A stretch of 64,000 bases of DNA, taken from Calothrix sp. PCC 7507 (lineage in GTDB: Bacteria; Cyanobacteriota; Cyanobacteriia; Cyanobacteriales; Nostocaceae). Location: NCBI RefSeq assembly GCF_000316575.1, contig NC_019682.1, positions 620,001 to 684,000 of the forward strand, written 5' to 3'. The notes beneath the pieces were generated by a model that did not search any database, was not told the DNA's origin, and worked only from the letters and a program-made list of their open reading frames with translations. Numbering within the stretch: position 1 is the first letter of the stretch; each line of letters begins with the position of its first letter. This document shows, piece by piece, positions 41,831-50,970 of this stretch. Made by a program: the position numbers and the translations under genes.

Positions 41831-42082
41831 ATGCAAGAGTTCAAAAGCCCAGTTAGTAGATTAGCAAGGTTATTTGAAAAAGGTCGAGATAACTGGAAAG
41901 AAAAAGCTCTATTGAGACATAAAAAGATTAGGGCATTAGAAATAAAGGTGAGAGATTTATTAGATTCAAGGGAAGAATGGAAAAACCGTGCGCTGGCAGC
42001 AGAGTCAAAACTGAAATCACAAAATATTGAAGGAGGGTCATCAGAAAAAAAGAAGATTGGTCAGCCGAAGGAGAAAACATAG
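41831..42082 (+). CDS. IS orfA (N-terminal part of frameshifted transposase)
   Basis: The 83-residue basic, helical protein (ARLFEKGRDNWKEKALLRHKK, LEIKVRDLLDSREEWKNRALAAES) is likely a DNA-binding coiled-coil head. If ribosomes slip -1 at 42046-42052 it is fused to the catalytic part; without slippage it terminates at the TAG at 42080-42082 and may act as a repressor of transposition, as in other ORFA/ORFB elements. Confidence 0.75.
   Translation: MQEFKSPVSRLARLFEKGRDNWKEKALLRHKKIRALEIKVRDLLDSREEWKNRALAAESKLKSQNIEGGSSEKKKIGQPKEKT
42031..42052 (+). promoter_or_regulatory. Programmed -1 frameshift site
   Basis: The slippery heptamer A AAA AAG (42046-42052) is in the orfA frame. GGAGGG about ten bases upstream could act as a Shine-Dalgarno-like stimulator. 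The downstream frame is open from 42031 through the catalytic ORF, and the residues encoded just after the site (ELNIKGHHYDAKTIQQ) look like genuine transposase sequence although upstream of any start codon. Confidence 0.75.
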
Positions 42083-43389
42083 AGACTACAGAATTAAATA
42101 TCAAAGGTCACCATTATGACGCGAAAACAATTCAGCAATCATTAGAACTTTTGATGAAATGCGGTATAAGTCTTAGAGGAGCGGAGAAAGTATTTGAGTT
42201 ATTTAACAATTCGGAATCCCAGACAAATCCTACTTTCACATGTATCAGAAAATGGTTAGGAAGAATCGGGATATATGAGTTAAAAAGGGAAAAAGAATAT
42301 CGAGATGATTGGATATTTATTGTCGATTTAACTGTGGAATTAGGGAAACAAAAAGCTTTAGTGGTTTTAGGAATTTCACAGCAGAATCTTCAGTCAAATG
42401 TGATTGATAAAAAAAGAGGAGTGTCACACAAAGATGTGGAAATTCTCGGATTAGAAATTATGGATTCTACCAGAGGAGAACTCATAGAACACCAGCTAGA
42501 TAAAATAAGTAAAAGAGTGGGTGTGCCAGTGCAAATAGTTGCGGACAATGGTAGCGACTTGGCTCGTGGAATCAAGCTATATCAACAAAAATATCCGGAA
42601 TTAATTTACACTCATGATGTAACTCATGCAATGGCTTTGCTTTTGAAATGTCAGTTAGATACGGATGATAGATATCAGTCATTTATTCAAAAGTGTAATA
42701 TTTCGAGGCAAAAACTACAACAGACAGAATTATCTTTTATATCTCCTCCTTCCCAACGTTCTCAGTGTCGTTATTTTAATGTGGAAATCTTGACAGATTG
42801 GGCAATCCATCTGTTAAATGCCCCGACAGAAACTCTCTTAAAATTAATGCCAGATGCCGAGCCTTTGATGATTACTCAGAAAATAAGAGATAAATTAGGA
42901 TGGTTAGCTGATTATGAATTAGACGTAATGAAGTGGCATCAAATGGTGTCATTAACACGCCGGGTTGAAGCCCAACTAAAACAATCAGGACTTAGTCATC
43001 AATCTCTGGACTATTTTCAGCAGAATCAATCTATATTTCTTGATAATTGTCTCTCTGATTTTCAACAGAATATTTTTGATTACTTGGCTGTTCAATGTAA
43101 CAAAATCACAGGACATGGTACTTTTTTAGCTACTTCTGATGTCATTGAATCATTGTTTGGAAAATATAAGCATTTTTCTGCACGCTGTCCATTTAAAGAG
43201 ATGGGTCAGATGTTACTAACCATCTGTTTATCTACTATCGATCTAACCACTGCTGTTGTTAAAAATGCACTCTCAACAATTAGTTTTACTTCGGTTGAAG
43301 CATGGCTAGATGAAGTTTTTGGTCAATCTACACTCTCAAAACGAAAAATGTTATTTTCGGCTGATTATGAAGACACAAAAACTGTATGA
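42053..43389 (+). CDS. IS orfB: catalytic part of the transposase, expressed by frameshift
   Basis: This frame has no good start codon of its own (first candidate is TTG at 42151), in line with expression by frameshifting from orfA. The fused product would be about 520 residues. Probable DDE residues lie in WIFIVDLTVELGKQKALVV, VQIVADNGSDLARGIK and SDVIESLFGKYKHFSA. The frame runs intact to 36 bp before the right end, so the element may be functional. I remember similar proteins as 'transposase' in many Nostoc genomes but cannot name the family. Confidence 0.8.
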
Positions 43390-43556
43390 ACTTTTACCCC
43401 GAAAAAAGGCACAGAGTCAACACCCTAGGCAGTGCCCACCATTACCTAAAACTCCTATGTTTGTGTCAGTGGGCATTGCCCACCCTACAGATCAGGAGAT
43501 TTTTTCAATAATCAAACCCGATTCCTATAGAACAATTAGCTCAAAGTTAGTAACAA

Positions 43557-43832
43557 TCAGTTGCCTTGGTTTTTTTTCTGGCGATGGTGTTCCACAAGCA
43601 ATTCTAAAACTGAGGAAATATCAATATTCTGGTCAGTTTGAATTTGGAGAACAATATCGTCCAGGCAAATATCTGAGCCTACAAACTCCATCAATCCAGG
43701 ACTTCTCAATTCCTGAAACAGTTGATATCTAATTTCCAAAGGCATCTCCCGGAACTTTTTGGTTAGTAATATAACTTTTTCTTGTTCAGCAAGATTATCA
43801 ATCAATCGGTCAACTTCTTCTAGAAACGACAT
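43557..43832 (-). CDS. Small hypothetical protein
   Basis: Starting at MSFLEEVDRLIDNL the product has 91 residues, helical and acidic (EQEKVILLTKKFREMPLEIRYQLFQEL), with a histidine/lysine tail. The frame is open 27 codons further upstream, but that part is basic and looks non-coding. No ribosome site stands out. It might be an antitoxin or remnant next to the IS. I do not recognise it. Confidence 0.35.
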   Translation of the reverse strand: MSFLEEVDRLIDNLAEQEKVILLTKKFREMPLEIRYQLFQELRSPGLMEFVGSDICLDDIVLQIQTDQNIDISSVLELLVEHHRQKKNQGN

Positions 43833-43999
43833 AGCAAAAAAAACGCACCATTTCATATTTCTGGTTTTTCTGGATCTTTTATGCGAATAGTTTAGAACTA
43901 TCATTCTGATCAAAGGAAACAGTCTCCAAGATACCTCGCTTCACTGCATTACGCTCAGTATGACAAAGTTCAGCTTTTATCCGTTTGTAGTATAGCTCA

Positions 44000-44087
44000 A
44001 GTCTACTTAAGTAGACTCAAAATTTTGAGAGATATTTAGTCATCTTCAGATGACTTTTGCTATGAGCAAGGAACTGAAGTTCCTTGC
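44000..44087. repeat. Cluster of four palindromes upstream of the TPR-CHAT gene
   Basis: In order: AGTCTACTTAAGTAGACT (44000-44017), CTCAAAATTTTGAG (44016-44029), GTCATC-TTCA-GATGAC (44039-44054), GCAAGGAAC-TGAA-GTTCCTTGC (44066-44087). From memory, similar multi-hairpin units with a following GCGGGATATGG are dispersed in Nostoc genomes. The rest of the 300-bp gap shows no gene. Confidence 0.8.
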
Positions 44088-44220
44088 GGGATATGGATTA
44101 CATCTTAAGTTCACACGTATGAACAACCTTTCACCCTTTTACATCGGCAAAATTTTTTTAGAAATCACCTAGGTTTCCTAAGGTAAGATATGTGATAAAA
44201 GCGATACAAGGTTGCGGCAG

Positions 44221-47200
44221 ATGCTTAAGCGTCTTTGGCAATGGCTCAAACGGTTTATTCAGCGCTTATTTCGCAGCAAGCGGACTGTTTCTCCGCCATT
44301 AAGAGAACAGAAGACAGTAGAAATAATTAAACAATTGACGGATATTGAGTATGAATCTTTATTCCTCCAATTGTTGGCAGAGGTTAATGATGGCTTGGGG
44401 AGAGGAGGGGTAAAAGGTTTCTTGGCTGCAAAGCGCATCAATGAAGGAAATTTAGTAGAGTGGTTGCGTGGCTTTGGCGAAAGATTGTTAGCATCAACCG
44501 CAGCGAATGATGAGTTAGCAGCGCGGCTGGTGCGCTTTGGGGAGTTGGGCGTTGGGGAATTGGGTGATGTGGCGCGTGATATTGGGAAGCAATTAACGAA
44601 CCGCAGAGGCGCAGACTCGGAGGAAGGAGGGGAATTAGAACTACAAGTACTACCAGAAGTAGCTAAATTGTTTACACTTTTGCAAAATAATAATAATGTT
44701 GTCCACCCATTTATCCAGAATTTGGGAATTACAACAATTCCAGAAGTAAAAACAAATTTTCCAGCATTAACGTATCAGATAAATAATATAGCTCAAGAAA
44801 TTGAAAATATCCCAACTACGTGGTTTGATCTGGGTGTTAAGCAAACAATGATTGGGGATTTTGAAGGAGCGATCTCATCCTATGACAAAGCACTCGAAAT
44901 TAAACCTGGCTACTACGAAGCTTGGTACTTGCGGGGGTATGCGTTATCGAATTTAAAACGCAATGAAGAGGCGATCGCGTCCTTCGACAAAGTGCTGGCA
45001 ATTCAACCTGATTATTATGCAGCTTGGAATAGAAAAGGTGCAGCATTAGATCATTTAAAGAGATATGAAGATGCTATTGCATCATTTGACCAAGCTATAA
45101 AAATCGACCCTGACAACCATGAAGCTTGGCATAACAAGGGAAATATGCTTGATAAATTAGGCGAGTATGAGAAAGCGCTAATCAGCTATGACAAAGCCCA
45201 ACAACTTGACTCTAGCTGCTATTCTGGCTGGAATGCTCGCGGTGTGACACTAACTAGTTTGGGACGAGATGAAGAAGCGATTCTATCGTGTGACAAAGCA
45301 CTAGCAATTCAACCTAATGACCATCTAGCTTGGTTCAACCGAGGGAATGCGCTAGTGAATTTAGGACGCTATGAAGAGGCGCTTACATCCTCAAATAAAG
45401 CCCTAGAAATTGAACCTAATTTCCATCAGGCTTGGGACAATCGGGGAACTGCACTAAGGAATTTAGGATGCTATGAAGAAGCAATTTTATCCTACGATAA
45501 AGCATTAGAAATTCAACCTGACTACCACCAAGTTTGGGACAACCGGGGAATCGCGCTGGGGAATTTAGGACGCTATGAAGAGGCGATTCTATCCTCCAGC
45601 AAAGCCTTGGAAATACAACCTGATTTTCACTATGCTTGGAATAACCGAGGGTTTGCGCTGGGGAATTTAGGATGCCATGAAGAAGCGATTTTATCTTACG
45701 ATAAAGCCATAGAAATTCAACCTAATTTTCACCTAGCTTGGAACAATCGGGGGAATACGCTATTGAATTTAGGACGCTATGAAGAGGCGATTCTATCTTG
45801 TGATAAGGCACTAGAAATTCAACCTGATTTTCACCCAGCTTTGTACAACCGGGGGATTGCGCTATTGAATTTAGGACGTTATGAAGAGGCAATTCTATCC
45901 TACGATAAAGCACTAGCAATTCAACCAGATATCCAGCAAGCTTGGAATAACCGGGGTATAGCTGCTAGGAACTCAATTAATTTTAATCAGTTATTGGCTT
46001 TTTCTAGTTCCATTGCTAGACAAAATCCGCAACTTAACCAGCGCGGCTATGAGGGAGAATTGGCAAGCTATGAGGAAGGGTTAAAGTATTGTCACCAAGA
46101 CACCCATCCGCAAGGTTGGGGAGAATTACATCAAGCAATTGGTAAGGCTTACTATTTCCGAGGACGAGCAGATTCTCATCCTCGAAGCTATTGGCACAAA
46201 GCTGTTACCAGTTACAATGAAGCACTAAAAACTCTCACAGAAGTAGATTTTCCTGAGTTGCATCTGGAAGTTTTGCAAAATTTAATTCGTGTCCATTCGG
46301 ATTTAGGAGAAACCGCTAAGGCTGAAGAACTCAAGCGATGGGGTACAGATTTATTACTATGTTTATTAAATGAACCAAATCGCCCTGATAAAAGTAAAAA
46401 ACAACTGGCTTTTAAATTTGCATGGCTGCAGCAGTTGACTGTTGATTTAGCTGTGCAATCTGGCAATTTATTACAAGCAGTTGAATTAGCAGAACAGGGG
46501 AAAAATGCCTGCTTGAGTTGGCTTTTGGATGGGTGGAGTGATGAGATTTCCTCACCCAGTTATTCACAGATGCAACAACTGCTAAATCCTACAACTGCTA
46601 TTGTCTACTGGCATCTTAGCCCTTACGCTCTACACACTTTTATCCTCAAACACGACACCCCAGAACCTATTGCATTGGGAGAAACCGGGGTTCTCAATCA
46701 GCCGCAACGTTTGCGGGATTTTGAAGACTGGCTGAAAAAGTGGAATGAACAATACGCTGATTATCGCCAAGGTAAGAAAGGTGAAGTAGCCGGAACGTGG
46801 CGCGACAATTTGCCGGAAATGTTACATAGTTTGAGTAATATTCTCGATATCAACACTATTGTTTCCCACATTCCCGACATCACGCAACTGATTCTGATTC
46901 CTCACCGCGATTTACACAGATTACCGCTACATGAACTGTTTCCACCGGAATTCACCATCAGTTATTTGCCTAGCGTCCAAATTGGGTTGATTTCCTCTAG
47001 CTTTAAACCACAAGGTAATAAGTTAGATAAGCTACTCAGCATTGAACATCCCACCAGTAGCGGTTATCCCTCGCTGGAGTTTGCTCAAATTGAATCGCAA
47101 GCCATCAGCCGGATGTTTCCCAATCCCACCCGTCAGCGTTCTGAGGAAGCTACGAAAGCAGCAGTTATTAATGCTTTGCGCCAAGGCTACAATATTTTTC

Positions 47201-47745
47201 ACTTTACAGGACATGGTATATACAACTTCCACAATCCGGCGTTATCTCACTTGGCGTTGGCGGGAGAAGATAAACTCACTCTCGTGGATATCCGCAATTT
47301 TGATTTAAGTAGCTATCAACTCGTCAGCTTGGCGGCTTGCGAAACCGCAATTACAGGTAATCACACTATCACAAATGAATATGTGGGACTTGTCAGTGGC
47401 TTTATGAGTTGCGGTGTGGCTCATGTTGTCAGTACGCTGTGGACTGTGGAATCAGAAGCTAGTGCTTTGATGATGATGCAATTCTACAATTTGCTGCAAC
47501 AAGGTAAATCAGAGGCGGTGGCTTTAGCTGGTGCGACTCAATGGTTGCGGAATGTCAACAATGCACAATTAGCAGCATGGTATGCGGGGGAAATCGACAA
47601 ACTCCCAGCCGATGAGGATTTAGTTCGCCGTTTTTTGTCACGCCATTTAGATAATCTTAAGAATCAATCAGAACCCAGTAAACAACCCTATAATCACCCT
47701 TATTTCTGGTCAGCTTTTACGATTACTGGTATCTTTCCAATGTAG
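44221..47745 (+). CDS. TPR-CHAT caspase-like protease
   Basis: From the ATG at 44221 (a TTG three codons earlier is less likely) the protein has 1174 residues. Residues 1-200 form a basic head (LKRLWQWLKRFIQRLF) and a helical N-domain. Residues 201-574 are eleven almost identical 34-residue TPRs (WNNRGNTLLNLGRYEEAIL type). A helical linker follows, then the CHAT protease domain (about 880-1174) with H998 in HFTGHG and C1040 in LAACET, so the catalytic dyad is intact. CHAT proteases cleave specific partners on activation, as in separase or Csx29. Two co-oriented genes downstream may encode its partners. The stop codon lies in a dispersed repeat. Confidence 0.88.
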   Translation: MLKRLWQWLKRFIQRLFRSKRTVSPPLREQKTVEIIKQLTDIEYESLFLQLLAEVNDGLGRGGVKGFLAAKRINEGNLVEWLRGFGERLLASTAANDELAARLVRFGELGVGELGDVARDIGKQLTNRRGADSEEGGELELQVLPEVAKLFTLLQNNNNVVHPFIQNLGITTIPEVKTNFPALTYQINNIAQEIENIPTTWFDLGVKQTMIGDFEGAISSYDKALEIKPGYYEAWYLRGYALSNLKRNEEAIASFDKVLAIQPDYYAAWNRKGAALDHLKRYEDAIASFDQAIKIDPDNHEAWHNKGNMLDKLGEYEKALISYDKAQQLDSSCYSGWNARGVTLTSLGRDEEAILSCDKALAIQPNDHLAWFNRGNALVNLGRYEEALTSSNKALEIEPNFHQAWDNRGTALRNLGCYEEAILSYDKALEIQPDYHQVWDNRGIALGNLGRYEEAILSSSKALEIQPDFHYAWNNRGFALGNLGCHEEAILSYDKAIEIQPNFHLAWNNRGNTLLNLGRYEEAILSCDKALEIQPDFHPALYNRGIALLNLGRYEEAILSYDKALAIQPDIQQAWNNRGIAARNSINFNQLLAFSSSIARQNPQLNQRGYEGELASYEEGLKYCHQDTHPQGWGELHQAIGKAYYFRGRADSHPRSYWHKAVTSYNEALKTLTEVDFPELHLEVLQNLIRVHSDLGETAKAEELKRWGTDLLLCLLNEPNRPDKSKKQLAFKFAWLQQLTVDLAVQSGNLLQAVELAEQGKNACLSWLLDGWSDEISSPSYSQMQQLLNPTTAIVYWHLSPYALHTFILKHDTPEPIALGETGVLNQPQRLRDFEDWLKKWNEQYADYRQGKKGEVAGTWRDNLPEMLHSLSNILDINTIVSHIPDITQLILIPHRDLHRLPLHELFPPEFTISYLPSVQIGLISSSFKPQGNKLDKLLSIEHPTSSGYPSLEFAQIESQAISRMFPNPTRQRSEEATKAAVINALRQGYNIFHFTGHGIYNFHNPALSHLALAGEDKLTLVDIRNFDLSSYQLVSLAACETAITGNHTITNEYVGLVSGFMSCGVAHVVSTLWTVESEASALMMMQFYNLLQQGKSEAVALAGATQWLRNVNNAQLAAWYAGEIDKLPADEDLVRRFLSRHLDNLKNQSEPSKQPYNHPYFWSAFTITGIFPM

Positions 47746-47939
47746 GGTGTGTTGTCGCGCAGCACAACGCACCGTCAAAAAACAATGAAAGGTGCGTTAG
47801 CCTACGGCATAACACACCTACTGGCGTGTCAAGCCTAAATTTGTGCGTTAACCAAAAATACATTGTACGGGCACGGCACTAGTAAGATTATCGGCTTGCC
47901 GAAAAGATTTAGGATGCCGTGCCCCTACGAGAGCAACTC
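47742..47939. repeat. Two dispersed palindromic repeats
   Basis: The first (47742-47821) has ends GTAGGGTGTGTT and AACACACCTAC with inner AACGCACC/GGTGCGTT; it contains the stop codon of the CHAT gene. The second (47865-47939) has GTACGGGCACGGCA opposed to TGCCGTGCCCCTAC. Fragments of the second type occur near 378 and 33835. Confidence 0.8.
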
Positions 47940-48049
47940 AATGAGAATGTCTTTTATGGGTGGTTCATTTGATTGAATTAATGCAACATTCTAGTCTTGT
48001 CACGCCACTACGTCAAATTTATGTATTGAATTACTGGTATCTTTTCATC

Positions 48050-48469
48050 ATGCAACCAATAGAAGCTTCTGAACTGAAAGCCTTTATTTTGGGGCTATAT
48101 CAGCTTGACGCACCGTTACCGGATGATATCCAAGCACAGCTAAAGACAATCAAAATACCTGCGGATATTGGTAAACTGGATGCGATCGCTCACAGTTATC
48201 CTCCCCTAGCAAAATCATACAAGCAAGTGTGGGATGCTTTGAGTGCGATCGCTCAAACCCGTAGTAAAGGTATTGATAGTATACCTGAGCTTGTGTCCAA
48301 CCCACTAAATACAGAAATTGACAACAGTTCTAGGGAAGTTGAAGAAGCACTCGTTGAGTTTGACCAACAAGTCGATCATAATAAACTCACAGAAATTGCT
48401 CGTCAAATCGTTCAGGCTTTGAATCCAGTCAAAACAGCCAGAGATATTATCCAAACAATATTTTTTTAA
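48050..48469 (+). CDS. Small soluble protein downstream of the CHAT protease
   Basis: From MQPIEASELKAFILGLYQL the product has 139 residues, all helical and acidic, without signal or membrane segment. The N-terminal 75 residues (SELKAFILGLYQLDAPLPDDIQAQLKTI; HSYPPLAKSYKQVWDALSAIA) look like a compact small domain, followed by a linker and a helical tail (HNKLTEIARQIVQAL). I do not recognise the family. By position and size it could be an adaptor or substrate of the TPR-CHAT protease; this is inference. An upstream 30-codon extension is open but lacks a better ribosome site. Confidence 0.6.
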   Translation: MQPIEASELKAFILGLYQLDAPLPDDIQAQLKTIKIPADIGKLDAIAHSYPPLAKSYKQVWDALSAIAQTRSKGIDSIPELVSNPLNTEIDNSSREVEEALVEFDQQVDHNKLTEIARQIVQALNPVKTARDIIQTIFF

Positions 48470-48518
48470 GAGGATGTTTGTAAAGTCTAATTCACTATTC
48501 ATCCAGGCGATTAGAAAT

Positions 48519-48666
48519 CGCGGCTACACAGACAAAACCCACCTCCGTGGGTTTAAGATCCTTAATTATACCTCAGTCCGCGCAGGCGGACTTAGTTTGT
48601 GTAGCCGCGAATTCCATTCGCAAGGGCTGTTATGTGCATTTCAACAATCAAATCGGATTCCTATAG
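48519..48666. repeat. Dispersed multi-hairpin repeat
   Basis: The outer arms CGCGGCTACAC (48519-48529) and GTGTAGCCGCG (48599-48609) enclose two hairpins: ACCCAC-CTCC-GTGGGT and GTCCGC-GCAG-GCGGAC. A type D MITE end (TCAACAATCAAATCGGATTC) follows up to the start of the next gene. Confidence 0.8.
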
Positions 48667-48682
48667 TTGGGTATTCTAAATT

Positions 48683-50026
48683 ATGAGCCAACAGTATGAA
48701 TTAATTTACCCAACTCTCGATTTATTTCTTTATGACTTGAAAGCAGGTTTAGGACAAAATGAATCAAAAATCGAGCAGAATCGTGAACAGTTTTGGCAAA
48801 AAATCTATGGTGGTAAATTAGATAAGCAGCGTCTAGAAGCATTACGTCAAGCTGAAGCAGATGATTATGAAGACATCGTTTTACTAGGTAATCAGCAAGT
48901 AGAGAAGTTTCCGTCTCCTCTAGATGGCTATTATTATCCTGTACAACTGGGAGACACTTACGCACTCCAGGTAGACTGCACTGCTAACTATATAAATGAT
49001 TATAAATATGCGCCTCAACCTGTGACTTGTTTGCAGCAGTTACAGAAAGACTCGAAAATTAATGAACTAAAAGGTAAAATTGGTCAAAGCTGGTTAATTT
49101 GGGGTCAGCTAGCCGCAGATAATCAAGACCCCATAGCTACTGCTGAAGCTTGCTATGCACAATTAAAATTAGACCCCAAGCAAAATGGGGAGATTGATTA
49201 TAGAGGAGAAGGAAAGTTTTTTGGCGGGACTGTGTTTGAATTGTGGCGACTCCCTACAGAAGCACAGCAATTTAGTGATGGCTATCATCTCTTAATTTGC
49301 TTGTTTCCCCATCAACTGAGAATAGATGAAATTAGAGATATTAATAAAAATCTGTATTCAGAATTAATCCATCTTTTTCGATATCGTAATAAAATCCTTT
49401 GGGCTTACGCTCAAAGTCGCATCATCAAAAGTAATTTAAAGCAAGCCTCGCAATTAGTTCAAGATAAAGTAAACTCTTTAAATAAAAAAGTTGAAGATGA
49501 TCAATTTGAGATTAATAAACTCCAAAAAATCTTAAAGGATACGCCGGAGCTTTTATTAAAGTACACGAATAACTTAAGCTATCTAGACGACCAGCACCGC
49601 ACTATTAATATTAATATTAGTAATTATCAGAAACGTTGGCAAAGACTAAAGGATTTAGATGCTAATAGTGATTGGGATTTTTTGCAAATCTTCAGTGAAT
49701 TTGCCAAAGACAAGTTTTTAGTACAGATTGAAACAGACCAGGCTTACTTTAGCCCTGGCTTAACCTTAATGGAAAATTACATCAAGACCATCCAAGGTAT
49801 GATTGACATAGAACAAACCAGAAGCGATCGCACTCTCAACACCACAATAGCGATCGCCGGTATCGGACTCGCCACCAGCCAAATCGCTTCTGCTGTCATC
49901 CTGGCAGAAATCCCTAAAGATAAACACCCACTCACTTACCAAACTGAAGTTTTTATTTGGAGTTTGGGTATAGGCTTGATTTTTGCGGCGTTAACCTATA
50001 CAGTGCTTCGCATCTTTCGCCGCTAA
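48683..50026 (+). CDS. Coiled-coil protein with two C-terminal membrane helices
   Basis: The 447-residue protein has a soluble mixed N-terminal domain (1-235, with [18 protein letters not shown]-like start and [23 protein letters not shown]), a coiled-coil middle (about 250-345, [21 protein letters not shown]), then [23 protein letters not shown] leading into two membrane helices (about 386-410 and 423-444) and a basic end RIFRR. The layout is that of a membrane-tethered effector or sensor. I recall no family name. It is third in the set with the TPR-CHAT protease and ends 33 bp before rnhA. Confidence 0.65.
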   Translation: MSQQYELIYPTLDLFLYDLKAGLGQNESKIEQNREQFWQKIYGGKLDKQRLEALRQAEADDYEDIVLLGNQQVEKFPSPLDGYYYPVQLGDTYALQVDCTANYINDYKYAPQPVTCLQQLQKDSKINELKGKIGQSWLIWGQLAADNQDPIATAEACYAQLKLDPKQNGEIDYRGEGKFFGGTVFELWRLPTEAQQFSDGYHLLICLFPHQLRIDEIRDINKNLYSELIHLFRYRNKILWAYAQSRIIKSNLKQASQLVQDKVNSLNKKVEDDQFEINKLQKILKDTPELLLKYTNNLSYLDDQHRTININISNYQKRWQRLKDLDANSDWDFLQIFSEFAKDKFLVQIETDQAYFSPGLTLMENYIKTIQGMIDIEQTRSDRTLNTTIAIAGIGLATSQIASAVILAEIPKDKHPLTYQTEVFIWSLGIGLIFAALTYTVLRIFRR

Positions 50027-50058
50027 ATTACTTTGTGTAAGAATGCGCTTAGTTTACC

Positions 50059-50970
50059 ATGTCCACTCAACATAAAATCCAAAGCATATACACTGATGGC
50101 GCTTGCACAGGTAATCCTGGCCCTGGCGGTTGGGGTACTGTCGTCTATTTTAGTGATGATTCGATTCACGAAATGGGCGATGCAGCTTCCCACACCACTA
50201 ATAATAAAATGGAGATCCAAGCAGCGATCGCTGCTCTCCAATACCTGCAAGCATCAGGACAAACTGAACCCATCACCCTTTATACCGACAGCGAATATGT
50301 AATTAAATCCATTACCCAGTGGATGAAAGGCTGGAAAAAAAGAGGCTGGAAAAAGGCTGATGGTAATCCTGTCCAAAACCAAGACCTGTTGCAAATTTTG
50401 GATGACCTCAATAGCGACTTAGCGGTAAACTGGCAACATGTCCGGGGTCATTCTGGTAACATAGGTAACGAGCGCTGTGATGCGATCGCCCGCGCCTTCG
50501 CTAATGGCAAAATCCCATCCCTGCAACAATCTTCCCCTCTAGACTCCCAGCCATCTCTACCACCAAAAAATGAGATAAATGTAGCAAAAGTGCCTGATTC
50601 TCACGCTAACTCTACAATAATTAACAACAAGGAACAAGAAATCAGTACTCTTGCATCAGATATAACCATTATGGAGTCACATATCACACCTACTGCCGCT
50701 GCAATTGATGAAAAACCACCTGAGTTGAGGGTGACACAACTACGCAACTTAGTAGAAACGTTGCGTATTGCTGACGAAATCGCCAACAAAGGCTACTTAA
50801 TCACCAGTTCTGAACTAGCAGACCTCATGGATGTTCACGCCAGCGCTGTCACCAGTCGCGGCGACCAATGGCGCTGGCGCAACTGGATAGTCTCACGGGT
50901 AAGACGTGAAGGTAATCAAATTCTCTGGGAACTAGAACGTGGCGATCAAGTTGGAGGGGAAAGCGAGTAA
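50059..50970 (+). CDS. rnhA: Ribonuclease HI with C-terminal extension
   Basis: Residues 1-150 are RNase HI, which removes RNA from RNA-DNA hybrids. The catalytic carboxylates appear in YTDGACTGNPGPGGWG, NNKMEIQAAIAAL and LYTDSEYVI, and the late aspartate in GNERCDAIARAFA, with HVRGHSGN. The remaining half is an unstructured proline/serine-rich linker and a conserved terminal domain (ITSSELADLMDVHASAVTSRGD, WRWRNWIVSRVRREGNQILWEL) that looks like a winged helix. The extension makes the protein twice the usual length. Confidence 0.93.
   Translation: MSTQHKIQSIYTDGACTGNPGPGGWGTVVYFSDDSIHEMGDAASHTTNNKMEIQAAIAALQYLQASGQTEPITLYTDSEYVIKSITQWMKGWKKRGWKKADGNPVQNQDLLQILDDLNSDLAVNWQHVRGHSGNIGNERCDAIARAFANGKIPSLQQSSPLDSQPSLPPKNEINVAKVPDSHANSTIINNKEQEISTLASDITIMESHITPTAAAIDEKPPELRVTQLRNLVETLRIADEIANKGYLITSSELADLMDVHASAVTSRGDQWRWRNWIVSRVRREGNQILWELERGDQVGGESE

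Larger units (their letters stand above)
41751..43425 (+). mobile_element. Frameshift-type insertion sequence inside a MITE
   Basis: The 1675-bp element starts GGGTGTTGACTTTG and ends CAGAGTCAACACCC, with TA directly on both sides. It landed at the central TA of the palindrome GGCAGTGCC-TA-GGCAGTGCC. It carries two overlapping frames joined by a -1 slippery site. The IS family could not be named from memory; TA duplication is shared with IS630/Tc1-type elements, but the transposase does not look like one. Confidence 0.85.
41655..43529. mobile_element. MITE type D interrupted by an IS
   Basis: The left end TATAGGATTAGTATTTGATT and right end (TCAATAATCAAACCCGATTC then CTATA) match the type D MITE at 36784. 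Removing the IS at 41751-43425 leaves an element of about 200 bp with an internal GGTGGGCAGTGCC palindrome. Confidence 0.65.

Noticed and set aside
43310-43732. 140-codon plus-strand frame at the right end of the frameshift IS
   Set aside because: It begins inside the transposase in another frame, crosses the IS end and MITE repeats, and overlaps the minus-strand small ORF.
43914-44110. CRISPR array or tRNA gene as an explanation for the repeated stems
   Set aside because: Stems differ from each other, there are no regular spacers, and no cloverleaf can be drawn.
48305-48502. 65-codon minus-strand frame opposite the 139-residue CHAT-linked gene
   Set aside because: No ribosome site; antisense shadow that could at most be examined as a toxin-type ORF, without support.
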